Source of the DNA: a virus
Strand: one strand, 5' to 3'
IMG/VR virus record: IMGVR_UViG_3300023174_000057
Location: 102,765-166,764 of that record
DNA length: 64,000 nucleotides
Under the pieces are notes generated by a model. It did no database searches and was not told the origin of the DNA. It saw nothing but the letters and a program-made list of their open reading frames with translations. The position numbers and the translations under genes were made by a program. Position 1 is the stretch's first letter; each line of letters starts with the position of its first letter. Of the stretch, positions 1 to 7,702 are shown piece by piece.

Positions 1-1022
1 CGCAGTCCGCGAACGTGAAGGTTCGCGCCGCGATGGACAAGGACAAGGGCAAGACTGTCTCCACCGAGGTCCAGCAGGACGAGACGTTCGTCGGAAGTGC
101 CCGCAAAGCGAGCACCACGGACGGGGTGAAGATCGAGTCCAAGAAGTTCAACGCGACGGTCGTGAAGGACACCGAGGGTGACGGTCGCACGGTGGGTCCG
201 TCCACCAAGAAGACTGTCCCCACGGGCGGGGAGTCCTCCGAGGGGGAGACTGTCGCCAAGCTCAAGACCGCCGCTAAGAAGAGCTTCACGCTGGATGGCA
301 GCACCAGCATGAACGCGGACAGCGACGCGGGCACTGACGTGACGGGCGTGGTCGAGCACCTCAAGGGGGTCACCCCCAAGGTTACTTCCAGCGCCGACGA
401 CGATGAGATTTCCCGTGAGGGTCAGTCCAGCGATGGTGGCAAGGTCATCGCCAACGTGAAGACCGCCGCGAAGCGGAAGGTCACCCTCACGGACGTGAAC
501 TCCGTGGACCGAGAGATCAACAACCTCGACAACCGCACGAGGGCGGCACTCGCCCCCAAGGGCAAGCGAGACATCGCGGCCCTTGCGGGGGACACCCTTG
601 AGGAAGTGGTCCCGGCGAATGAGCCCGAGAACCGTGGGCGGATGCTGGCCGAGCAAGCCAAGGCGCAGCGTCTCGCGGCCCTCAAGGCCAAGGAGGCCCT
701 TCCCGTCGCGGAGATCGAAGCTGATGCTCCCGAGGAGGGTGACATCCCCGAGAACCACTGGAAGGCCCCCGTGAAGGCGGCGAACGCGACCCCCCCGGCG
801 AAGGTGGCGGCGAAGCCCCCCAAGTCGGTCGAGGATTTCGCCGTGAACGGCGACGAACTGGAGCTCGCCCCGGGCGTGAGGTGGAACAAGAAGCTCCACT
901 GGAAGACCCGTGTGAAGGAAGCCCTCCAGTACAGGGACCGTCCCGAGGTGCTCAACCTCATCCGGGGTTACGAGGTGCCGTCTGTGACCAAGGCCATCGA
1001 CGACGCCCTCGTGGCGAAGTGA
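1..1022 (+). CDS. Lys/Ala-rich repeat virion protein, 5' truncated
   Basis: The reading frame is open at the left edge (codons in frame from base 3), so this is the C-terminal part of a longer protein; about 340 residues are visible. It holds repeated segments around VAKLKTAAKKSFTL and VIANVKTAAKRKVTL, each preceded by an acidic Ser/Gly stretch, and a further partial unit at the edge. An Ala/Lys/Pro-rich linker (about residues 205-275) leads to a compact C-terminal domain with Trp residues (GVRWNKKLHWKTRV). I do not recognise the family. The repeats, charged linkers and position next to other virion genes suggest a head or virion-associated protein. A 36-base gap separates it from the next gene. 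Confidence 0.7.
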   Translation, partial: QSANVKVRAAMDKDKGKTVSTEVQQDETFVGSARKASTTDGVKIESKKFNATVVKDTEGDGRTVGPSTKKTVPTGGESSEGETVAKLKTAAKKSFTLDGSTSMNADSDAGTDVTGVVEHLKGVTPKVTSSADDDEISREGQSSDGGKVIANVKTAAKRKVTLTDVNSVDREINNLDNRTRAALAPKGKRDIAALAGDTLEEVVPANEPENRGRMLAEQAKAQRLAALKAKEALPVAEIEADAPEEGDIPENHWKAPVKAANATPPAKVAAKPPKSVEDFAVNGDELELAPGVRWNKKLHWKTRVKEALQYRDRPEVLNLIRGYEVPSVTKAIDDALVAK

Positions 1023-1058
1023 TCACCGTTTTCTAGCCTTTCACGCGGGGGTTGAGAG

Positions 1059-1784
1059 ATGTCCTCCCCTCGCAAAGCCTCCAGCCAAGTGTCGTGGTCG
1101 CTCCTCACCGAAGGGGTGACGCAAGCCCGCATCGAGGCGCACCGGGTCCGCCTGTTGGTGGACCGTGCGATGACCCTCGTGGAGACTTCTGTTGCCAAGG
1201 ATCACCTCTGGCAGGTGGGAGGGGACATCATCCAAGGGCTCCCGCAGCGCCTCTCCGAGCTTGAGCGCGCCCTCGACCGCACGAACTACGCCCTCGTCGT
1301 GATGGGCGAGGAGTTCTTGCGGGGGCGCATCGGCATCGACGACCGCACCGAGGTGGACGAGGCCATCAAGACGCACCCCTACGCGGGCGTTCGTGAGAAG
1401 CAGGACTCCGTCGCGGCCCGTGTCGCCACCCGCTACCTCCGGGCGCAGTTCGGTGCCGGGGCGGCTCCGAGCGCCGAGCACTGGTTCTTCGACAACCCCG
1501 AGAAGCGTGAGACTCGCGAGTTCGCGGAGACCGGGGCGCTCTCCAACCTCCCCCCCACGGCTGCGAAGGCCGTGAAGGAGTTCGCGGCTCCCGACCGTTC
1601 GGTGAGCGAGGCCAAGCAGGAGGCCAAGATCGCCCCGCCGCCGCCCCTCAAGATCGAGAAGAAGCCGGGGGGGAAACAGTTCAGCACCCTCAACCGTTTC
1701 CTCGTCGAGACCGAGCAGCCCAAGGCGGGCAAGAAGGTCCCGCAGGGGCGTGAGGACATCCCCAAGGCCAAGAAGGTGCTCTGA
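1059..1784 (+). CDS. Hypothetical helical virion protein with RVATRYL motif
   Basis: 241 residues. Start ATG 1059 follows a GGGGG stretch about 7 bases upstream. The N-terminal two thirds is predicted helical. It contains RVATRYLRAQFG at about residues 123-134, a short motif that recurs in other proteins of this window (18142, 19266 and 22307 genes). The C-terminal third is Lys/Pro-rich (APPPPLKIEKK). Its stop overlaps the ATG of the next gene as TGATG, which implies translational coupling. No enzyme motif is visible. Function unknown; a role in the head or neck is inferred from context only. Confidence 0.7.
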   Translation: MSSPRKASSQVSWSLLTEGVTQARIEAHRVRLLVDRAMTLVETSVAKDHLWQVGGDIIQGLPQRLSELERALDRTNYALVVMGEEFLRGRIGIDDRTEVDEAIKTHPYAGVREKQDSVAARVATRYLRAQFGAGAAPSAEHWFFDNPEKRETREFAETGALSNLPPTAAKAVKEFAAPDRSVSEAKQEAKIAPPPPLKIEKKPGGKQFSTLNRFLVETEQPKAGKKVPQGREDIPKAKKVL

Positions 1785-2353
1785 TGCCCTCCTCGTCTGG
1801 CGAGCCCGATGACCTGTACGTCATCAAAGCTGGGGACAAGCTCACGGCCACGGCGGGACCGCTCATGCGTGCGTCCGGGTGGCGCGCGGGGCAGTGGGTC
1901 CGTTACGTCGAGCCCCAAGTCCCGCCCGTGTCCGAGTACACCGTCGAGAAGTCGGACGGGGTGATGGCGGCTGGGATTCTCATGTACGGGTCGGAAAACT
2001 ACTCCAACCCCCGCGTCTCGACCTACCGCAACTACACCAGCTACCAGAACGCCTCGTCGTTCATGGCGGTGAGCGCGGGCTCCAGCGTGGTGACGATCCT
2101 CGTGAACGGTGGGCGTTACCTCACGCTCATGTACGAGACGATCTCTCTCGACGCCTTCGGTGTGAGGGCTGGGCCTCCAGCGGTGTACACGATCAACGAG
2201 TTCCTCAAGGTCAGCGAGAACGGGCTCCTGTGCAACGACCCCGACGCGCTGCTACTCATTGCCACAGGGGGAACCGACGTGATCACGGCGGGCGTGTGCT
2301 CGCGCATCCCAACCCCCAACAACGCCCAACTGGGTCTGGACCTCAAGTTCTGA
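1784..2353 (+). CDS. Hypothetical beta-rich virion protein
   Basis: 189 residues, coupled to both neighbours by TGATG overlaps (1782-1786 and 2351-2355). The sequence is rich in Ser, Thr, Val, Tyr and Gly with alternating hydrophobics, as in a beta-sandwich virion surface protein, and has no signal peptide or membrane segment. No family is recognised. Tight coupling to the SWIM-domain gene downstream suggests the two proteins are made and act together. Confidence 0.7.
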   Translation: MPSSSGEPDDLYVIKAGDKLTATAGPLMRASGWRAGQWVRYVEPQVPPVSEYTVEKSDGVMAAGILMYGSENYSNPRVSTYRNYTSYQNASSFMAVSAGSSVVTILVNGGRYLTLMYETISLDAFGVRAGPPAVYTINEFLKVSENGLLCNDPDALLLIATGGTDVITAGVCSRIPTPNNAQLGLDLKF

Positions 2354-3906
2354 TGGCACGCACCCCGGACACCACAGAGCTCGTTGACCGAATCCTCGCC
2401 CGTGCGCGGATCGCGGACTACCGCGCTCCCGTGAACGAGTTGTCGGGTGTTCGCACCTACCCGAGCGAGAAGCCCAGCAAGGGGATCGAGACGCCCAGCG
2501 GGGACTCGATCCATCACTCTCCCGGTGAGTCCCCAAGGGCCGACCGCGACCGTGCGGCCCCGATGCGCCCCGGCCAGAAGGACGAGCTCCTCCAGAAGAC
2601 CCCCGCCAACGTGGTCTTCAACACCCCCGGCCCGTCGAGCCAGAACGACGGGCAGAAGATCCACGTCCGCACCCCCGGCGAGCGCGGTGAGGACTACGGC
2701 CACCCCTTCAAGCTGAACGTCACCCCTCGACGGACGGCATCTGGGATCTACCCCTCCTACAGCGAGAAGCAGCGCGATCAGAGGGGCAAGGCCAAGGTCT
2801 ACTACAAGCGGTACTACAAGCGCAACCGTGGGAAAATCAAGGCTCGCGCCAAGCGCAACTACCTCCACAAGAAGAACAGCCCGAGCTTCAAGCGGAACAA
2901 GAAGTACCGCAACAGCAAGCAGTACGGCTGGCGGTTCAATCGCATCCCGTCCCGTGGGTACCGAGACCCTGCTGACCGCTCGCGGGACTACCGGGAGGTC
3001 AAGCGGGCTACGGTGGCCATCCCGTTCTACCACCCAAACTACGGGGAGGGCTTGGTCCTCGACGTGAGGGACCAAGACGTTCTCATTGAGCAGACGGACT
3101 CGATGGGCGGGGTGTATCTTGGAATCGGCACGGTGCCGTTCTTCACGTTCCTGCGCGGCGTTGAGTTCGACGACGAGGCGTCCATTGATGCCTTCTTCGA
3201 CCTCGCAGACGCGGACTTCGACCGTGACGGCGGGGACGACGGTGAGTCTCAGCGCCTCGCGACGTTCTACCGGGAGACGTTCCGGCCCGGGGACAACCTC
3301 GACCCGGGGCAGGGCGCTCAGAACTTGGGCGAGCCGTCTCCCGTGAACCCCTCCCTCCCGTACTACGACACGGATCACAACAGCCGCAAACCGGGCGAGG
3401 TGATGAACAACATCGGCCCGACCGACAACAACCCGGGCTCTGCCAAGGTGATCCCAGAGGGCCACGACTTTGAGAACCGCAAGGCCAGCGCCGTGCGTGT
3501 CGCCGCGAAGATGGCCGAGATCCTCCAAGGGATGGACCCGGGTATTCGGTCACGCGCGCGAGGTGTCACACCCAAGATCAAGCGCAGTGATCCGGGCAAC
3601 GTAGTCTACTCGTTCACGGTGCCGGGGAGCAAGGGGGAGTCCTACACCGTGAAGGTGAAGGGCGTCCCTTCGGGCAACGTGCGGACAATCAGCAAGATGG
3701 ACTTGCGCCTGTCCTGCACCTGTAATTTCTGGCAGTGGCAGGGACCGGAGCACTGGGCCAAGGCGGGCGACTACCTGTTTGGCAAGCCCCTTGGAACGGC
3801 TTCGCGCCCCACGGAGAAAGACCCGGACGGTCGCAACCGCCTGTGCAAGCACGCCGTGGCGGTGCTGGACCTGATCGGTCGCTGGCCCGCAGCGGGGAAG
3901 CGGTAA
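2353..3906 (+). CDS. Virion-type protein with basic region and C-terminal SWIM zinc finger
   Basis: 517 residues from ATG 2353, which overlaps the upstream stop; the frame is open further upstream, but that part lies over the previous gene and is rejected. Order: a Pro/Ser-rich N-terminus; a strongly basic Tyr/Arg/Lys stretch at about residues 150-215 (repeated KRYYKRN, KARAKRNY), typical of nucleic-acid contact; an acidic globular domain (about 230-310) ending in Asp-rich DLADADFDRDGGDDGE; and a C-terminal CxC...CxH SWIM-type zinc finger (LSCTCNFW ... LCKHAVAVL). SWIM fingers bind DNA or protein. The basic segment plus the zinc finger suggests a DNA-contacting head protein, but this is inference. 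RVAAKMAEIL at about 380 resembles the RVATRYL motif. Confidence 0.75.
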   Translation: MARTPDTTELVDRILARARIADYRAPVNELSGVRTYPSEKPSKGIETPSGDSIHHSPGESPRADRDRAAPMRPGQKDELLQKTPANVVFNTPGPSSQNDGQKIHVRTPGERGEDYGHPFKLNVTPRRTASGIYPSYSEKQRDQRGKAKVYYKRYYKRNRGKIKARAKRNYLHKKNSPSFKRNKKYRNSKQYGWRFNRIPSRGYRDPADRSRDYREVKRATVAIPFYHPNYGEGLVLDVRDQDVLIEQTDSMGGVYLGIGTVPFFTFLRGVEFDDEASIDAFFDLADADFDRDGGDDGESQRLATFYRETFRPGDNLDPGQGAQNLGEPSPVNPSLPYYDTDHNSRKPGEVMNNIGPTDNNPGSAKVIPEGHDFENRKASAVRVAAKMAEILQGMDPGIRSRARGVTPKIKRSDPGNVVYSFTVPGSKGESYTVKVKGVPSGNVRTISKMDLRLSCTCNFWQWQGPEHWAKAGDYLFGKPLGTASRPTEKDPDGRNRLCKHAVAVLDLIGRWPAAGKR

Positions 3907-3915
3907 GGTCGCACC

Positions 3916-4296
3916 ATGCCAACGTACACCTACGTCTGCACGTCCTGCGAGAGCCCCTTTGAGCGGTTTCTCTCCATTACCCGATGCGACGAAGCACAGT
4001 CCTGTGAGTCGTGCGGCGCACCGGGGCGGAAGACCATCTCGATGCCCAACTTCATCTTGAAGGGGGATGGCTGGACGGGCAAGAACATCAAGGTCGCGGG
4101 TCAGATGGCCGCGAAGAACCGTATCCTCGACAAGAAGCAGGAAGAGCGCAAGCGGGACGCTCCCGGTGTGCGCCTCGCGCCCAACGTGGACGGAGAGCGG
4201 GTGGACAACTGGGCCGACGCCCAGAAGCTCGCGGCGTCGAAGGGCAAGAACACCGAGAGCTACGACGCCAAGGTGCGTGAGGAGAAGGCCAAGTGA
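3916..4296 (+). CDS. FmdB-like zinc-ribbon protein
   Basis: 126 residues. The N-terminus MPTYTYVCTSCESPFERF...SCESCGAPG is a two-CxxC zinc ribbon of the FmdB/CxxC-SSSS type. The rest is charged and helical with Lys/Glu-rich ends. The gene at 31317 encodes a paralogue with the same MPTY start and zinc ribbon. In this family the ribbon is usually a small regulatory or binding module; the role in phage is unknown. The start codon lies 7 bases after GGTAAGG, which can serve as a ribosome binding site and also resembles the GGGCGTAA box seen before accessory genes. Its stop overlaps the next start (GTGA). Confidence 0.75.
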   Translation: MPTYTYVCTSCESPFERFLSITRCDEAQSCESCGAPGRKTISMPNFILKGDGWTGKNIKVAGQMAAKNRILDKKQEERKRDAPGVRLAPNVDGERVDNWADAQKLAASKGKNTESYDAKVREEKAK

Positions 4297-5042
4297 CCCG
4301 TCAGCGAGAAATCCCTTCGGTCCTGTACCGACAGCCCAACTACATCAACATGACCTACCCGATCCTCCCCGGGGTGCCCAAGATCCGGGTGTCTGGGGCG
4401 GCGCGTCTGAACGACGCCTACGGGAACGTCGCTGGCGTCGGCGGTGGCGGTGCCCTCCCCATGTTCGAGGTTCTCTCGGGAGCCACCTTCGCTTCGCCCA
4501 GCGTGCGCGCCAAGAAGGTCCCGTTTGAGGACACGAACCGGGGCGTGACCCGGATGATCTTCGACCCGGATGACTTCGCCACCCCGGCACAACCACCCGG
4601 CACGAGCTACCTCCCCACGGACGACCAGACGCTCTTCCTACGGGTCGAGACGTGGAACCCGGCACTGGGCGTGTGGAACCCGCCCGGTCCGATCACGATC
4701 ATCCCCCCCTACGACTTCTTCACCACCAAGGAGCCCGTGTTCACCGTGACAGGGTTGGCTCCCAACATGGCCCTCGGCGCGTGGCCCGCTGGACTGCCCG
4801 ACTTCATGCCCCCCTTGGTGATGAACTTCATGCTCCCGGCGTACAGCCAGACCATCTCGGTCGGCAACCTAGACGCGGGAAAGGTGCTGTTCACGGCGTT
4901 CCATCCCGGTATGCCCCCCACGGTGATCCTGCCCAGTACGGACATGGGTCTCACCGGGTCGGGCGTGCCTGAGTTCTTCGTCGGGTGCCCGGACGGGAAC
5001 ATCTGGTTCACGATCCGCATCGCCGTGGTCAACAGCGCCTAA
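4293..5042 (+). CDS. Virion structural protein, beta-rich
   Basis: 249 residues from GTG 4293, which overlaps the upstream TGA. The protein is rich in Pro, Gly, Thr and Val with many short beta-strand patterns and no charged coiled coil, as expected of a capsid decoration or tail surface protein. No catalytic motif or membrane segment. Family not recognised. It ends a coupled run of genes that starts at 1059; a leader of 155 bases follows. Confidence 0.65.
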   Translation: MTRQREIPSVLYRQPNYINMTYPILPGVPKIRVSGAARLNDAYGNVAGVGGGGALPMFEVLSGATFASPSVRAKKVPFEDTNRGVTRMIFDPDDFATPAQPPGTSYLPTDDQTLFLRVETWNPALGVWNPPGPITIIPPYDFFTTKEPVFTVTGLAPNMALGAWPAGLPDFMPPLVMNFMLPAYSQTISVGNLDAGKVLFTAFHPGMPPTVILPSTDMGLTGSGVPEFFVGCPDGNIWFTIRIAVVNSA

Positions 5043-5197
5043 GCCTCGGGGGCGGACCTCACCGTCATCTACGAGTGACCGTTCGCCCGCCCGTTTTCTC
5101 TTCTATCCCGTCACCGTAGGTAGGGCGGATTTCGTTCCCCCGCATGGATTGATCCCCGCCATGACAGGCGGAAACGAAACGAAACAGGAGACTCCCA
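5043..5197 (+). promoter_or_regulatory. 155-base leader with foldback before 5198 gene
   Basis: No gene fits here. The segment contains a pyrimidine-rich TTTTCTCTTCTATCC at about 5094-5108 that resembles other pre-gene CTATC stretches in the window, and TTTCGTT (about 5130) complementary to AACGAAA (about 5172), which could fold the leader just before the SD-like CAGGAG at 5186-5191. A promoter plus structured 5' leader is inferred. Confidence 0.3.
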
Positions 5198-5878
5198 ATG
5201 CCGTTCATCTGCCTCGCCCGTACCGACATCCCCGACAGCACCCTTCAGGTCACGGACCTCTGGCCCAACAAGAGCCAGACCAACCCCGTGATCGACCCCC
5301 CGGCGGTCGGCCCGCTGTACATCAACGCGGTGACGACCGCGACCGTGACCCTTAGCGGCGCGTTCGCCTTCACCAAGGCCATCGCGGGTCTCGCCGCTTA
5401 CCTCGTCGCCAACGTGCAAGCGTTGGGCGCGGGCGGCGCGGCCCTCACCCCGACGCAAGCCAACGCGGCGGCGGCGGCGATCATCACCCGGATGCGCTCG
5501 GGTCTCCCCCTTGCTCTCGCGAACATCAACACCGTCCTCGTGGCGGCGGCGGGCGCGCTCACGGAGCTCACCGATGCGGGCGGCTCCGCCTCGACGGGTG
5601 TCGTGTCGGATGTCCTTCGCATCCTCGCGGGCATCGCCTACACCGTCCCGGCGGGCACCGACGTTGAGACGGCGGGCGTGTTCGCTCCGCAAGCGGGTGC
5701 GGCGGCGTGGAACGCGGCGAACTTCGCGGACCACAAGGACATCCTTCCGACGGACTCGTCGTTCTACCAGAGCCTCGCCTACGGCAAGATCGCTGGCTTC
5801 AAGGCCGCGACCTTCTCGTACGTCGGCGTGACGGGTGCGGCGATCACCGTGTATGACGACGCGGGCGGCGCGTACTAA
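5198..5878 (+). CDS. Abundant-type virion structural protein
   Basis: 226 residues; start ATG 5198 with CAGGAG seven bases upstream. The N-terminus (FICLARTDIPDSTLQVTDLWPN) and the Ala-rich middle with alternating helical stretches (LTPTQANAAAAAIITRM) are of a type I associate with conserved virion proteins of unknown function in large tailed phages. The codon bias is extreme (almost all C/G third positions), as in highly expressed structural genes. It has its own leader upstream and is followed by a second beta-rich gene 12 bases downstream. Head decoration or tail surface location cannot be decided from sequence. Confidence 0.65.
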   Translation: MPFICLARTDIPDSTLQVTDLWPNKSQTNPVIDPPAVGPLYINAVTTATVTLSGAFAFTKAIAGLAAYLVANVQALGAGGAALTPTQANAAAAAIITRMRSGLPLALANINTVLVAAAGALTELTDAGGSASTGVVSDVLRILAGIAYTVPAGTDVETAGVFAPQAGAAAWNAANFADHKDILPTDSSFYQSLAYGKIAGFKAATFSYVGVTGAAITVYDDAGGAY

Positions 5879-5890
5879 GGAAACAAGACC

Positions 5891-6370
5891 ATGACCGTCT
5901 ACGCAGCCATCGGGGCTACAACCGCTTCCGCGCTCGGTTCCGCCGGGGCCTCCCCCGTAGCGGGACCCCGCGAGCTCCTTCACTTCGGACAGCCCAACAT
6001 CGCGTTTGGTGACAACGCCACCCCCGCGCTCTCCACCCCGGTGCAGATCCCGTTCTGCGGCGTCGCCGCCGTGACGGTGGGCGTCGCGGCGCTCCGTCCG
6101 GGTTCGCTGGTGGGCCTCTCGGTCAACCTCTCGGGTGCCGCTGCGGGTAGCAGCGCCATCTTCGGCGTGTACAAGAACGGCGTGATCTTCAACGCCGCCA
6201 CCATCGTGACCCTCATCGCCACGGACACCAAGGAGCACATCGCCTTCGAGGCGGGCTCCTACCCATTCGTGGCGGGTGACGTGATCGACGTTCGCGTCCG
6301 CACGGGCTCGGGCTGGTCGGCCACCACGGTGGACGCCGCCGTCCTCGTCGAGATCCAGACCTCCACCTGA
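5891..6370 (+). CDS. Small beta-sandwich virion protein
   Basis: 159 residues; AAGGAAACAAGACC precedes ATG 5891. Nearly all beta: short Val/Thr/Ala-rich strands with Gly turns, ending DAAVLVEIQTST. This pattern fits a small head-fibre or decoration protein; no family recognised. Transcribed with the 5198 gene (12-base gap). A 28-base hairpin follows before the next gene. Confidence 0.6.
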   Translation: MTVYAAIGATTASALGSAGASPVAGPRELLHFGQPNIAFGDNATPALSTPVQIPFCGVAAVTVGVAALRPGSLVGLSVNLSGAAAGSSAIFGVYKNGVIFNAATIVTLIATDTKEHIAFEAGSYPFVAGDVIDVRVRTGSGWSATTVDAAVLVEIQTST

Positions 6371-6392
6371 GATCCCCCGCCCCGCGCCATCA

Positions 6393-6420
6393 CGGTAGGA
6401 AGGCTTTTACCCGCCTACCG
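6393..6420 (+). promoter_or_regulatory. Hairpin CGGTAGG/CCTACCG just before 6423 start
   Basis: CGGTAGG (6393-6399) pairs with CCTACCG (6414-6420), leaving a 14-base loop that contains CTTTTAC. The ATG at 6423 begins two bases after the stem, and the nearest Shine-Dalgarno-like AGGAAGG lies in the 5' arm and loop, too far away unless the stem folds. It may be a weak terminator of the 5891 gene or a translation control element. CGGTAG-cored stems recur at 10169 and 38597. Confidence 0.35.
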
Positions 6421-6422
6421 CG

Positions 6423-6779
6423 ATGTCCACCGATGCCTACATCGGGAGCCCTTTCGTGTTCCAAGTTGGGTACTTGGACGACGCGGGTCAACCCATCACC
6501 GTTACGGGCGTGAACCTCACCCTGTTCGTGTTCGACGCGAACACAGGCGTTCGCACCACTCTGGTTTCGGCGGCACCTATGGCTCCTATCGTGCCGCCGA
6601 TGCCCAGCCGCTACTACTACGCCTATACGATCCCGCCTACGTTGGAAGACGGCACCCCGCTCTACGCGGAGTACCGAGCTACGAGCGTTCTCACGGGATT
6701 CGACGTGGTGGTTTCAGATACGCTGAACCTACACGCGAAGCCATCAGACCTCGGCCTACGCTCCCGGTTCGTGAGGTGA
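6423..6779 (+). CDS. Small Ig-like virion protein
   Basis: 118 residues with a single immunoglobulin-like pattern: VFQVGYLDDAGQPITVTGVNLTLFVFD ends an early strand pair, and a YYYAYTIPP...YAEYRAT strand pair follows, as in phage neck or surface Ig domains. The N-terminal half of the neck protein at 11480 has a similar pattern (GEYYASLTVPAMATPGDYRIRW), so the two may share a fold. The stop overlaps the next start (GTGA). Function unknown. Confidence 0.6.
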   Translation: MSTDAYIGSPFVFQVGYLDDAGQPITVTGVNLTLFVFDANTGVRTTLVSAAPMAPIVPPMPSRYYYAYTIPPTLEDGTPLYAEYRATSVLTGFDVVVSDTLNLHAKPSDLGLRSRFVR

Positions 6780-7015
6780 ACCCCGTGATCTGGCTCAAAG
6801 ACTTTCGTATGGCAGGGTTTCTCATTTCTCGCGGGTTCCCCATGTCCGACATGAGGCTGGACGCGCGTGGGGACGTTGAGATTTCCTTCAACGACGAGGA
6901 CCGCAAGGTTTCCGACTCCCTTCGCGAGTATCCGCAATCCGTGGAGTTCAAGTACGATACGTCTTGCAAGGTCGTCCACGACCTCATTCGTCTCAAACTC
7001 AGGAATGGGCGATGA
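6776..7015 (+). CDS. Hypothetical 79-residue protein
   Basis: Starts at GTG 6776, overlapping the upstream TGA, and ends in an ATGA overlap with the next gene, so it sits in a coupled series; an in-frame ATG at 6809 is an alternative start. Mixed charged sequence (DVEISFNDEDRKVSDSLREYPQSVEF) with no recognisable motif. Codon use is less biased than in the flanking structural genes, suggesting low expression or more recent arrival. Confidence 0.5.
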   Translation: MNPVIWLKDFRMAGFLISRGFPMSDMRLDARGDVEISFNDEDRKVSDSLREYPQSVEFKYDTSCKVVHDLIRLKLRNGR

Positions 7016-7530
7016 ACCGCAAACAGCGCCGCGCGGCGGAAAAGTCCGCTCGCCGGTATCCATTCAAAACGCAACGCACAGGGGAAAGAAAAGTCATGTC
7101 TCTCGCTCGCATCGAAGCCGACATCCTCGCCGCTCAAGAAGAGGGCAAAGCCGCCATCGCCAAGTACAACGACTACGCGAAGTCGGTGACCGAAGAAGTA
7201 CACAACCTGCTTCGCCAAGCGGGCCTGTTCGATGCGATCAATGCCCTTGAGATGGATCGACTGGAAGTCCGCAAAGAACTTCAAGCCAAGATCGAAGGGG
7301 TCAACGCGAAGATCTCAGAGCTTCAGAAGGTACGTTCTTACCTCGCGGCCCCCGCTCCCGAAGCCCCCGCCCGCGAGGAAGTCTCCGAGGAAGCCCACGA
7401 GGACGCCCCGGAAGTCACCCTCGTCGAAGAGCCCGCCGCCGAGAAGAAGACCCGCAAGAAGAAGACGGCACCCGCTCCCGAGGCACCCGCCCCTGTCGTC
7501 GCCCGAAAGCTCGAACGCCCCCAGTTCTGA
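7012..7530 (+). CDS. Helical charged protein, MNRKQRRAA start
   Basis: 172 residues from ATG 7012. It begins MNRKQRRAAEKSARR, a basic leader common in small phage virion or scaffold-like proteins. A long helix or coiled coil follows (about residues 28-105, IEADILAAQEEGKAAIAKYNDYAKSV...), then a Pro/Ala/Glu-rich low-complexity tail with KKTRKKK. Function unknown; a small assembly or chaperone role is possible. The next gene is 172 bases away behind a promoter-like box and structured leader. Confidence 0.6.
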   Translation: MNRKQRRAAEKSARRYPFKTQRTGERKVMSLARIEADILAAQEEGKAAIAKYNDYAKSVTEEVHNLLRQAGLFDAINALEMDRLEVRKELQAKIEGVNAKISELQKVRSYLAAPAPEAPAREEVSEEAHEDAPEVTLVEEPAAEKKTRKKKTAPAPEAPAPVVARKLERPQF

Positions 7531-7537
7531 TTCTTTC

Positions 7538-7570
7538 GGTTCCGCGCCTATACGAGCCCCCCTAGTGTAG
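7538..7570 (+). promoter_or_regulatory. Candidate late promoter before fibre gene
   Basis: GGTTCCGCGCCTATAC (7538-7553) closely matches 32516-32531 before the sheath gene and, less well, 37689-37704 before the tube gene. In the first two sites TATACGA is followed at exactly the same distance by GTGTAG (7565-7570), giving a 22-base spaced pair. All three lie in noncoding DNA before genes for high-copy virion proteins. Promoter function is inferred. Confidence 0.5.
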
Positions 7571-7605
7571 ATCCGACCCCCCGCGCCTCTTCTCCTATCA
7601 GGCCG

Positions 7606-7699
7606 GGACCATCCTATCAGTATCCCCCATCGCCCGAATGCTTCGGGTGGGGCTGGTAACTGATCCGACTACGACCCCTTCGCGGGTCTAGGATGGTCC
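7606..7699 (+). ncRNA. Three-way-junction leader RNA enclosing the ribosome binding site
   Basis: GGACCATCCT (7606-7615) is perfectly complementary to AGGATGGTCC (7690-7699) and closes a fold with two arms. Arm 1: ATCAGT (7616-7621) pairs with ACTGAT (7659-7664), with an inner CCCC/GGGG and CCCGAA (7633-7638)/TTCGGG (7642-7647) hairpin. Arm 2: GACCC (7673-7677) pairs with GGGTC (7684-7688). The 3' strand of the closing stem contains the AGGA ribosome binding site of ATG 7703. This is the architecture of a translational switch or autoregulatory element; I do not recognise a known riboswitch class. Confidence 0.55.
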
Positions 7700-7702
7700 A
7701 TC

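Noticed and set aside
1879-2352. Long N-terminal extension of the SWIM-domain frame
   Set aside because: It overlaps the complete 1784-2353 gene, and ATG 2353 sits in a normal TGATG coupling.
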